Below are positions 45,536 through 52,334 of a stretch of 64,000 nucleotides of DNA, one piece after another. The stretch is from contig NKIM01000010.1 of assembly GCA_002255955.1 (NCBI GenBank), positions 83,590 through 147,589 on the forward strand, given 5' to 3'. This stretch comes from Burkholderiales bacterium PBB2 (lineage in GTDB: Bacteria; Pseudomonadota; Gammaproteobacteria; Burkholderiales; Burkholderiaceae_C). The notes under the pieces were generated by a model. That model was not told the origin of the DNA, searched no databases, and was given only the letters and a program-made list of their open reading frames with translations. A program made the position numbers and the translations under genes. Position 1 is the stretch's first letter; each line of letters opens with the position of its first letter.

Positions 45536-46430
45536 AGGCGCGCCTGATCATGTTCTTGATTTCTTCCTTGGAAAGCTCCTTGCGGTGGACCTGCCTGAGA
45601 CCAGCGGAATCAGTCCATTCAAGCTTGCGCTGCGTGAAATCGGAGAGGGCGATCAGCCGTTGGGCGACCGACTCCTCGTCGAGCTTGAAGACTCGTCCCG
45701 GTGAGCCTTCCGCGTAGGCGATGGCTTCGAAAGCCAGCGAACTCTGACCCTCGGCTGTGCGATTCCAGAAGTCGACGAGGGCATATGCGAAAACGCCGTC
45801 GTGCAGCGAGGCCTTAGGACCTCGGCGGAATGCGTACTGCCCTTTATGGACCTCCTGCAGCAATCCCAATTCGCCTAGCAGCGGCTCAGCGAAGTCCTCG
45901 GGAGAGCCACCGGCCGCGCGCGGCGCGTAGCTACGAAGGCACGTCTCCAAATCACGAGAGATGGTCGAGGCAGAGAGGCGGTGCTTGGGATCGAGATCCC
46001 GCGCGTAGCGCGCGAGCGGCTCTTCGAGCTCTTGTCGCGTGAAGGTTGGGGCAGTCACATGGTTAAACAGCCAGTGCCAGGTGGTTGAGCGAAAGCATCG
46101 ACCGGCAAGCTGCCAATGAGCTAGCCAAGCGGTGGAAGGGCTCTCCGCATAAGGATCGAGTCCATCGTCGCGGAGAATTTCCGTAGCAAGGCCGCCAACG
46201 CGGAAGCCATCGCTAGCTTCGCGCATAACTCCGCATGCGAGTGTCCAATGGCGAATGGACGCCACCATGTTCTTGCCAACGCCGAATTCAGCAATGGCGT
46301 TCTCATCGGTGAACGTCGACTTGACAAGCAGACCGCCATCTTTCGCCTGCTCAAACGCCTTCTTGAGCCACATTTGCCTAAGTGGGAAGGTCTCATGGCC
46401 GGAGAAGTGCGCGGCTATCTTGTTCTTCAT
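45528..46430 (-). CDS. sspB: SspB-like DUF4007 protein (DNA nickase of phosphorothioation)
   Basis: A 300-residue DUF4007 protein with the typical opening KNKIAAHFSGHETFPLRQMW and the helix-rich body of the family, including a winged-helix-like N-terminus (FGVGKNMVASIRHW). SspB introduces the nick at which SspD and SspC place sulfur. The ATG at 46430 was chosen because GAGG lies 9 nt upstream and conservation starts there; 27 extra in-frame codons upstream run through a palindrome and are unlikely. No cysteine desulfurase (sspA) is next to it, so a housekeeping IscS probably supplies sulfur. Confidence 0.82.
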   Translation of the reverse strand: MKNKIAAHFSGHETFPLRQMWLKKAFEQAKDGGLLVKSTFTDENAIAEFGVGKNMVASIRHWTLACGVMREASDGFRVGGLATEILRDDGLDPYAESPSTAWLAHWQLAGRCFRSTTWHWLFNHVTAPTFTRQELEEPLARYARDLDPKHRLSASTISRDLETCLRSYAPRAAGGSPEDFAEPLLGELGLLQEVHKGQYAFRRGPKASLHDGVFAYALVDFWNRTAEGQSSLAFEAIAYAEGSPGRVFKLDEESVAQRLIALSDFTQRKLEWTDSAGLRQVHRKELSKEEIKNMIRRAYD

Positions 46431-46465
46431 CGGGCGACGCCTCGCAATACAGTGATCTGAAGTTT

Positions 46466-46492
46466 TCCAACTGGTGAAGTCCACCAGTTGGA
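46466..46492. promoter_or_regulatory. Perfect 11-bp palindrome before sspB (operator candidate)
   Basis: TCCAACTGGTG (46466-46476) and CACCAGTTGGA (46482-46492) are perfect inverted repeats separated by 5 bases, 36 bases upstream of the sspB start. No U-tract follows on either strand, which favours a protein-binding operator over a terminator. Confidence 0.6.
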
Positions 46493-46567
46493 GATGATAC
46501 TGTGAATCCATCCACTCCTATGCCCACTCGGAGTCACGGCGTCGACACCTCAACAGGTGGGGGCGCT

Positions 46568-46927
46568 CTAGCGCGCGTAGGCCCAAATCTGCTTTGCCAA
46601 AGTGAAACGACGACGCTCAGCGGCGCGTTGGTCGTCAAGTGCCTCATGCCGGGCCCTGCGCAAGATCGCGACGATCTGAATTGGCTCGACTTCGGATGTC
46701 ACCGTGAAGCGACTGCCGTCGCCGAAACACAACTTCACCCGGCCTGCTGCGTCACGACTCACCTTGACCGCCCCATCGGAGGCAAGCCGACACAGCCTTG
46801 TTACGGCTCGTTCCAAGTCACAGATGTTTGCGAATGGGCCGAGGTGTAATTCTTGGCCGGGCGATACCAAGATCAGTTGGTTGTTGGCCGTGTGCGCTAC
46901 AACCCACGAGTCAAGTGCGTCACTCAT
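46568..46927 (-). CDS. Hypothetical 119-residue protein upstream of sspB
   Basis: A small acidic-basic mixed protein (MSDALDSWVVAHTANNQLILVS...) on the same strand as sspB and 138 bases before it. The beta-rich first half and the Arg-rich C-terminal helix (LRRARHEALDDQRAAERRRF) look like a real folded protein, but I do not recognise a family. The ATG at 46927 was chosen; the frame is open upstream with less protein-like composition. It could be a regulator acting at the palindrome between it and sspB; that is speculation. Confidence 0.45.
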   Translation of the reverse strand: MSDALDSWVVAHTANNQLILVSPGQELHLGPFANICDLERAVTRLCRLASDGAVKVSRDAAGRVKLCFGDGSRFTVTSEVEPIQIVAILRRARHEALDDQRAAERRRFTLAKQIWAYAR

Positions 46928-47477
46928 TTCTTGCCTAGGGTTGCTGCTCAGTGCTTGACCCAAGTCCGGCTTGGAAGTGCAGATATGTGCACTGGCGCGT
47001 ACCCGGGCGCTGATAGGTTCGTTTGTGAATTGTGGCGGAGTGCAGGCGTTTGCACTCGCGGAAATAGCCCGATTGCTTGGCAGCGTTGGAAAGCAAACAT
47101 CCAATGCGCAACGCGGATCTTGAGACATAAGTCGGACAACCAAATTCTAAATTTGAGCTGATCAGGCACGACTGCACGCTTGGCGTATCGCATCGAAAAG
47201 TCTCGATCAAAAAGAAAAGCTCCAGTCGAGGCAAGGGGAATCGAGCCTCCGCCCCAAAAGCCCCAATACAGCGCCTTCACATAGGGAAACGATGGCCCGC
47301 AGCGAGGCATCCAACTGCTGGCACCTAGCCTATCCTGCACTCAGTTTTTCTAGTGTCCTTGGTCTTAAAAAGTGCGGCTAGGCGCTGAAATTCGGGTCCA
47401 AGTCATCGCCTACGCCTAACTTTCCGAGCACGCGGTGAGCCAGGTCGCTAGCCAATCGACAGCAGCCTGGCGGATGT
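46928..47477. other. Gene-poor, lower-GC stretch
   Basis: About 550 bases in which the open frames give no plausible protein (cysteine- and proline-rich translations). GC content is visibly below that of the flanks. Probably decayed island DNA. Confidence 0.45.
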
Positions 47478-47587
47478 GGACCGAAACCGGACCATATCCG
47501 GACCATATCCGGACCAAAACCGGACCGTAAGCGAACCGTATCCGGACCGTATCCGGACCAAAAGCGAACCATATCCGGACCGCATCC
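47478..47587. repeat. Tandem array of ten 11-bp repeats (GGACCATATCC type)
   Basis: Ten contiguous 11-bp units with consensus G-G-A-C-C-(A/G)-(T/A)-A-(T/A)-C-C start at 47478, 47489, 47500, 47511, 47522, 47533, 47544, 47555, 47566 and 47577. The GGACC half is nearly invariant (three units have GAACC) and the centre varies. The period is close to one helical turn, so all units face the same side of DNA. It lies downstream of fecR. Confidence 0.88.
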
Positions 47588-47823
47588 GAGCCCTTTTGAG
47601 CCGAGCGCACGTCTGGCCTTCCAGGCGCGACATCAAGTCGGCCTGAACGGGCTCCGGCGGCCCGGCATCGGGCGTGGCGGGTGTCAGCGGTGTCGGTCTG
47701 GCTGAAGGCCTGTCCGGCACGGGGGCGCGTTCATGCACCGCATGAAGGCATTGAAGCCCCCATCCGCTGACACGGGAGCGGGCCGCCTCTCCCCTGCCCT
47801 GCTGCTGCACCAGCAGCATCGTT
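47588..47823. other. Spacer between repeat array and fecR; no gene assigned
   Basis: 236 bases. The - strand frame that starts inside fecR stays open into the repeats, but its translation is Pro/Arg-rich and unlike a receptor plug or secretin domain. No feature assigned. Confidence 0.4.
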
Positions 47824-48930
47824 TCAGCGGGGGGCCAACTCCAAACGATCAGAGCGCTCTCTGACGCCCAAACCATGCAGCGCCGCCACAGCTCGCGCAA
47901 AGCTCGCACTGTCGCCGGTCCTGAACAGGCCACTGACTCGCAGCGCCTTGAGCCTGGCGGCTTCGACGATCACGATGGGCTTCGAGCTGTAGCGGTTCAT
48001 CTCGTCCACGGCCTCGTTGAGGGTGACATCGTCAAACGAGAGCTCCCCACGTGTCCAGGCCAACGCCCGGTCCAGACCTGGCCGATCAACTCGCACCATA
48101 GAAATCCGTGAAGCGGCCAATGCGCCGTCCACGTGCACACGCTCCCCAGCAGTCATCACGACCGGACCAGCACCCACCGCTGCGGCCACCAGGCCTGTCG
48201 GAGGCCGCAAGACAACCTGTCCCTCAATCAAGGTCACTTCGAGCGATGTGTGGGCCTCTTGAATGCTCGGCCGCAAGCGCAAGAGAAAGGCCGTTCCCGT
48301 CGCTTTAACCTCAGTCCCGCCCGCAGTTGCCAGAAAGGGGCGGCTGGTGTCCTTGGCCACTTCGAACAGCACCTCCCCGGCCTCCACTTCAACGAGCCGC
48401 TGAGACGAACTCAGCCTTGCCCGGACTTTCGTGGCGGTGTTCAGAGACATGCGACTGCCATCCGCCAGCATCACCACCCGGTGCTCCCCCACTCCCGTGG
48501 CGTACACCTCTCCAGTTCGCCATGGCTGCAGCGCCATGACCAGCACGGAGGCCAGCACCAGGAACACCGCCGCCAAGGCCCACTGCATAGGCCTAGTGAC
48601 TCTCACGCGCTGCTCTGGAGCCCTTTTGGCAGTGCTCCAGGCGTTGGCGTAGGCACTGAGACTGAGATTCGCAACCTCCTGCCATGTCTCGGTACACCGT
48701 TCAAAGGCAAGCCGATGCGCGGGTGACTGGGCCTGCCACGCCAAGCACTCGCGCACCATAGCCGGCGTCCGGCTGGGTCCATGCAAACGCGCGATCCACA
48801 CAGCGGCTTCGGCAGCGATATCAGGCGACACCAAAGGCGGCGAATGTCCTCTCGCTTCCTCAGACAGCCCTACACGTTCACTGTACATCCGCCCTGCCCT
48901 ACCGGACTCCCCATCAAACTCAGCGACCAC
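47824..48930 (-). CDS. FecR-family anti-sigma / signal-transducing protein
   Basis: A 368-residue protein with an N-terminal cytoplasmic DUF4880-like domain (EAAVWIARLHG..., CLAWQAQSPAHRLAFER), one membrane helix about residues 115-133 and a periplasmic FecR domain (LADGSRMSLNTATKVRA, ATGTAFLLR). A C-terminal DUF4974-like domain follows. It would control the ECF sigma factor encoded just upstream. A GTG at 48930 overlaps the sigma stop by one base and has GGAAGG 6 nt upstream, so it is preferred over a TTG two codons earlier. No TonB-dependent receptor follows, which is unusual. Confidence 0.82.
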   Translation of the reverse strand: MVAEFDGESGRAGRMYSERVGLSEEARGHSPPLVSPDIAAEAAVWIARLHGPSRTPAMVRECLAWQAQSPAHRLAFERCTETWQEVANLSLSAYANAWSTAKRAPEQRVRVTRPMQWALAAVFLVLASVLVMALQPWRTGEVYATGVGEHRVVMLADGSRMSLNTATKVRARLSSSQRLVEVEAGEVLFEVAKDTSRPFLATAGGTEVKATGTAFLLRLRPSIQEAHTSLEVTLIEGQVVLRPPTGLVAAAVGAGPVVMTAGERVHVDGALAASRISMVRVDRPGLDRALAWTRGELSFDDVTLNEAVDEMNRYSSKPIVIVEAARLKALRVSGLFRTGDSASFARAVAALHGLGVRERSDRLELAPR

Positions 48931-49409
48931 TACCAACCTTCCATCCAGCTAGTCAGCTGCAGGGTGGCCTTAGCGACATGCTTCTCCACCGTGCTGATGC
49001 TCAAGCCATGATTCTGGGCAATCTCTTGGTAGGTCAAACCGTCAATCCGATGGGACAGGAATATGTCCCGGGTCTTCTCAGTCAGGCGCCCCAACCCAAG
49101 GCTGAAACGTGCCATGCGCTCCCGAGCCAGCACGATCGCCTCTGTGCCTGGAGCGGTGTCGAGCAGGGCAACCTCGTCCACCATCAGCTGGTCTCCATGA
49201 CTAACGCTGGAGCGGTGGGCATCGATGGACAGATTCAGTGCAGTCCGCATCAAGAAGGCTTCAGGTGCATCCACCACCTGCTCGCGCTCATAGCAGGCCA
49301 GGCGGACCCAGGCTTCTTGCACAAGGTCATCAGCGTCATCGGCTGAACGGCCACGCCGAGTCAAAGCAGCTTTGACTCGCTTGAAGATAGGCGGCAGCGA
49401 GGTACTCAC
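48930..49409 (-). CDS. ECF RNA polymerase sigma factor, FecI family
   Basis: About 159 residues with sigma region 2 (DDADDLVQEAWVRLA, FLMRTALNLSIDAHR) and region 4 (LTEKTRDIFLSHRIDGLTYQEIAQNHGLSISTVEKHVAKA), the FecI-type spacing. It should direct polymerase to a receptor promoter when released by FecR. The start is uncertain: no ATG exists before region 2, so the GTG at 49409 was taken, giving the usual family length; a TTG at 49517 would add 36 residues without similarity. It overlaps fecR by one base. Confidence 0.82.
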   Translation of the reverse strand: MSTSLPPIFKRVKAALTRRGRSADDADDLVQEAWVRLACYEREQVVDAPEAFLMRTALNLSIDAHRSSVSHGDQLMVDEVALLDTAPGTEAIVLARERMARFSLGLGRLTEKTRDIFLSHRIDGLTYQEIAQNHGLSISTVEKHVAKATLQLTSWMEGW

Positions 49410-49667
49410 AACAGTAGGTATCCAGGTTTCAGGCTGTTTTTTGCTTGGAACAGTGCTGGCTTCAAAGTTCGGCGCATTTAAGAAGGCCGCCCGCCTCGGT
49501 TGCCAAGCCTTGGGCAAGAAACCAGACCAAAGAACAAGGCTCTCTAAGACCCAACTGGGCCCGGATATCAGATTGATGCCAACGCGACACAGCCAGCTTG
49601 CATGGCGTCATCGACTCCTGGGAGTTCGACAGTCCGAACTTCGAACTTCAACTGCAAATGTACGAAT

Positions 49668-49702
49668 TAGTGTGTGTATGAACTAGTGTAAGCCAAACAC
49701 TA
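49668..49702. promoter_or_regulatory. Three TAGTGT half-sites before the XRE gene
   Basis: TAGTGT occurs at 49668-49673 and 49684-49689, and its complement ACACTA at 49697-49702, immediately before the XRE regulator start. The two direct copies are 16 bases apart and the last two form a dyad with a 7-nt spacer. This is a likely autoregulatory operator. Confidence 0.4.
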
Positions 49703-49703
49703 T

Positions 49704-49991
49704 TTGAAGGTGAAACACCACACTCCACGCATTGCATTAGGCTTGCGCATCAAGGAACTGCGAGTTGCTCGCGGCATGACGCAGGAAGAGTTAGCAGACA
49801 GCACAGGCTTTTTCCGGACCTACATGTCCAGGCTTGAAACTGGGGCAGCAAATCCGACTTTTGACGCACTGTTAGTGCTTGCGAGCGCGCTGGGTGTAAC
49901 CCCAGCAGCTTTGTTTGAGCAGCCGACCGAGGACTCCCCCAAGAGGGCTCAATCAGCACCAGGATCTTCACGCGGACGCGCCCAAAAGTAG
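49704..49991 (+). CDS. XRE-family helix-turn-helix regulator
   Basis: A 95-residue regulator consisting of one HTH_XRE domain (IKELRVARGMTQEELADSTGFFRTYMSRLETGAANPTFDALLVLASALGV, residues 16-65) and a basic tail. It resembles repressors of restriction or phage genes (C-protein size). There is no ATG; a TTG at 49704 or a GTG at 49710 must be used, as an in-frame stop lies at 49689. Both are close to the half-site array, so the transcript may have little or no leader. The target is unknown; the SNIPE-like gene downstream is a candidate. Confidence 0.75.
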   Translation: MKVKHHTPRIALGLRIKELRVARGMTQEELADSTGFFRTYMSRLETGAANPTFDALLVLASALGVTPAALFEQPTEDSPKRAQSAPGSSRGRAQK

Positions 49992-50453
49992 GTTGCTGTA
50001 CAAACCGCGCTGAAGGACTGAGGAGAGAGACTTGCCGCTCTGAAAATCGGCTCTCTAGTTGCAGACACGCAAAGCGTTCAACACACTGGCGGCTTTGGAC
50101 GGCTAGGCGATGTCATTCGCCGGGAACCATTGGGTAGGCCGCCTCCTGCTGGGAGTGACCATCGACCGCTTCGCCGGTGCGAGCGTGCCCTTCATCAGTC
50201 CTCGATGGCTGCGCTCGTTGGTCTGCGAGCCACGCGCTCCATCGAACTAGAACTGCAGCTTGGTCCGGTCCATGTTCGGGTTCGTTGCCGAACGCCCTGT
50301 CTCCTATGACACGGAGCCTGCGAAACAGTGAGAATCCGCCTCGGGCAGGCTAGAGATGTGCGCACCTGTGCCTCCGGCAGCAACCCCTCCGTGGCGGCAG
50401 TTGGGAGCAGCCCCAGTTGCCCAAACACTTGACGGAACTAAAGGGAGGCATGT
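49992..50453. other. 462-base intergenic region, no gene seen
   Basis: Open frames here are short and unlike proteins. The region probably contains gene remnants. The end carries GGGAGG (50443-50448), the ribosome site of the next gene. Confidence 0.45.
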
Positions 50454-51893
50454 GTGGCATTGATGGACTATCTGAAGGGCCCGAAGCACGCGGCCAAAGC
50501 ACTGCAACTTGAGGCAGACCTGCAGGCGGCCAAGGATCGTGCACGGCAAGAATACAGCGCCCTTCAAACCCAGTTCGACGAACTGCAGTTCAAGGCCGAA
50601 GAGAACGGGCTTCTGAGCCTGTTTGAGGTGCAGGAGCGCATCAGGGGCGAGGAAGCTCGCCTAGCCGGTGTTTGCACCGAGATTGAGGCCGCCGAGGCGC
50701 AGTTGGCCATGGCACAAGAAAAGCTCGCACAACTGCGCAAGCAAATACTCGTCGCGGCGGACACGATCGAGCTGGAGGAGTTCGCTCTCTACCACCCGAA
50801 GTACCAGTTCACGAACAGCATTGAATACAAGGCGCGGCTCGAACAGATCCGAGAAGACCAGAAAGCAACTGCAAGAGGGCTGAGCGCATCTGTCGACGCA
50901 TGGGATTCGCCTGGCGTCAACTTGACCAAGGCTGAGTGGAAGCAACTCCGCAAGGACGTACTCAAGCTCGCCCTTAGGTCTTTCAACAGCGAGAGTGAGT
51001 ACTGCATCGACAATGTGAAGTTCAACAACGTCGAGCGGATGGAAGAACGCATCCAGCGCTCATTTGAAGCCTGCAACAAGCTCCTGCGGAGGACCGAGGC
51101 GTGGTGGACGGACATCGTCCTGGAGCGCAAGCTAGAAGAGCTACGCCTTTCCCACGAGTACCAGGTCAAGCGGCAGGAGGAGAAGGAAGCGGCGCGTCAG
51201 GCTCGCGAGGACCAGCGCGAGCAGGAGAAGTTGGAGCGCGAGATTCGGGAGGCCAGGGCAAAGATCGATAAGGAGCGGCGCCATTTCACTGGTGCGCTTC
51301 AGAAACTCCAGTTCCGCATGGAAGCGTCGACCGATGAAAAGGAGCGCGCGGAGATCCAGGTCCGCATCGATGAGTTGTCCAGCCAGAACAGCAAACTCGA
51401 TGAAGAGGAGCGGCTGCTCGACTACCGCGAGCAAAATGCGCGCGCTGGCTATGTCTATGTCATCTCCAACATCGGCGCGTTCGGTGAGGGCGTCTTCAAG
51501 ATCGGCATGACCCGGCGGCTTGAGCCGATGGACCGAGTCGACGAACTCGGTGACGCTTCGGTGCCCTTCCGGTTCGACGTACATACTCTGGTGTTTTCCG
51601 ACAATGCACCGAGGCTTGAGGCCAAGCTCCACGCGCACTTCGCAGCAGGTCGCATCAACAAGGTCAACGGGCGCAAGGAATTCTTCCGCGCGGACCTGGC
51701 CGAGATCGAGGCTGAGATTCGGGCGAACTATGACGCAGTGGTTGAGGTTGTCCACAGCGCGCCGGCAGAACAGTACCGGGAGAGCATTCGCATGGCCATG
51801 CCGCTGGAGGCAATCCAGGCGGCAGAGCGCGCGGCGGCGAATGGTCGGATGACCATCCTCGATGAGGAGAGCGGTGCCGCAGCGGTCGATTGA
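50454..51893 (+). CDS. DUF4041 + GIY-YIG (T5orf172/Mug113) nuclease, SNIPE-like
   Basis: A 479-residue protein: N-terminal coiled coil (about 12-105), a DUF4041-type globular region (about 105-230), a second long charged coiled coil (about 230-330), then a GIY-YIG nuclease of the T5orf172 type (GYVYVISN from residue 332, KIGMTRR with the catalytic Arg, LEAKLHAHF with the metal Glu, and NGRKEFF). This order is that of the phage-entry defence protein SNIPE, except that I see no transmembrane helix at the N-terminus. The start is the GTG at 50454, 5 nt after GGGAGG. Its stop overlaps an XRE gene remnant. Confidence 0.82.
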   Translation: MALMDYLKGPKHAAKALQLEADLQAAKDRARQEYSALQTQFDELQFKAEENGLLSLFEVQERIRGEEARLAGVCTEIEAAEAQLAMAQEKLAQLRKQILVAADTIELEEFALYHPKYQFTNSIEYKARLEQIREDQKATARGLSASVDAWDSPGVNLTKAEWKQLRKDVLKLALRSFNSESEYCIDNVKFNNVERMEERIQRSFEACNKLLRRTEAWWTDIVLERKLEELRLSHEYQVKRQEEKEAARQAREDQREQEKLEREIREARAKIDKERRHFTGALQKLQFRMEASTDEKERAEIQVRIDELSSQNSKLDEEERLLDYREQNARAGYVYVISNIGAFGEGVFKIGMTRRLEPMDRVDELGDASVPFRFDVHTLVFSDNAPRLEAKLHAHFAAGRINKVNGRKEFFRADLAEIEAEIRANYDAVVEVVHSAPAEQYRESIRMAMPLEAIQAAERAAANGRMTILDEESGAAAVD

Positions 51894-52090
51894 TGAACAA
51901 GAGTTTGTCCTTTGGCGAGATGCTGTCGGGGGTCCGCTAGGCGAGTGGCCTCATGCAAAAGGAGGTCGCCAATCGAATCGGTATCGCACAGTCCATTTAC
52001 CCCAAGAGGGCGAACGGCGCGCCAAGACGCAGGCGATGTACATCCGGCCACTGACCGCGGCGCTGGGTGTGGCTGTGAACCATCTGATAC
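51893..52090 (+). pseudogene. Broken XRE-family regulator
   Basis: An ATG overlapping the previous stop codon (TGATG) opens a frame reading MNKSLSFGEMLSGVR, then an in-frame TAG at 51938-51940. The same frame continues as an HTH-like helix (MQKEVANRIGIAQSIY). The recognisable end of an HTH domain (KTQAMYIRPLTAALGVAVNHL) is in another frame, so a frameshift lies near 52000-52015. Two disabling changes make it dead. It was once coupled to the SNIPE-like gene, perhaps as its regulator. Confidence 0.6.
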
Positions 52091-52172
52091 CGCATTCCGC
52101 CATGAGAGACCGTCGAAGGACGCCTGTGCAGCGGTTGCAGCCGGTCGCGGCCTGCGTGCCTACGACAGCAAA

Positions 52173-52212
52173 GTGCCCGAAGCGGGTATTCGTCCGGGCT
52201 CGATGAATTCAC
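52173..52212 (+). repeat. Left copy of a 40-bp inverted repeat
   Basis: Matches the reverse complement of 55571-55610 at 36 of 40 positions. It contains an internal small dyad (CCCG-AAG-CGGG). It lies about 120 bases outside the 3' end of the Lamassu-like pair. Confidence 0.7.
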
Positions 52213-52334
52213 GCAGCCGGCCAGGTGCGGAGTGTGGCGAGTGTCGGCTTGCCGGCCACCTGAATGTGTGCGCGGAACCCTTCGCCGCCGCCGAATGACC
52301 GTCGGATCCTGCTGCATTGCAGCCCTCGCGACGG

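Noticed and set aside
47225..47260. A TTCGA/TCGAT-containing block that looks like the 3' arm of a tRNA on the - strand
   Set aside because: The flanking bases do not form a T stem (GGAGG faces CCCCT) and no acceptor or anticodon stem fits, so it is not a tRNA or a second att site.
47378..47933. Repetitive proteins (GYGPD-type 11-residue repeats) in - strand frames
   Set aside because: They arise from translating the 11-bp tandem array in several frames; no ribosome site or flanking domain supports a gene.
52173..52212. Integron attC site interpretation of the 40-bp repeat
   Set aside because: No GTTRRRY/RYYYAAC core pair at the ends; the internal dyad is too short. Kept only as an inverted repeat.
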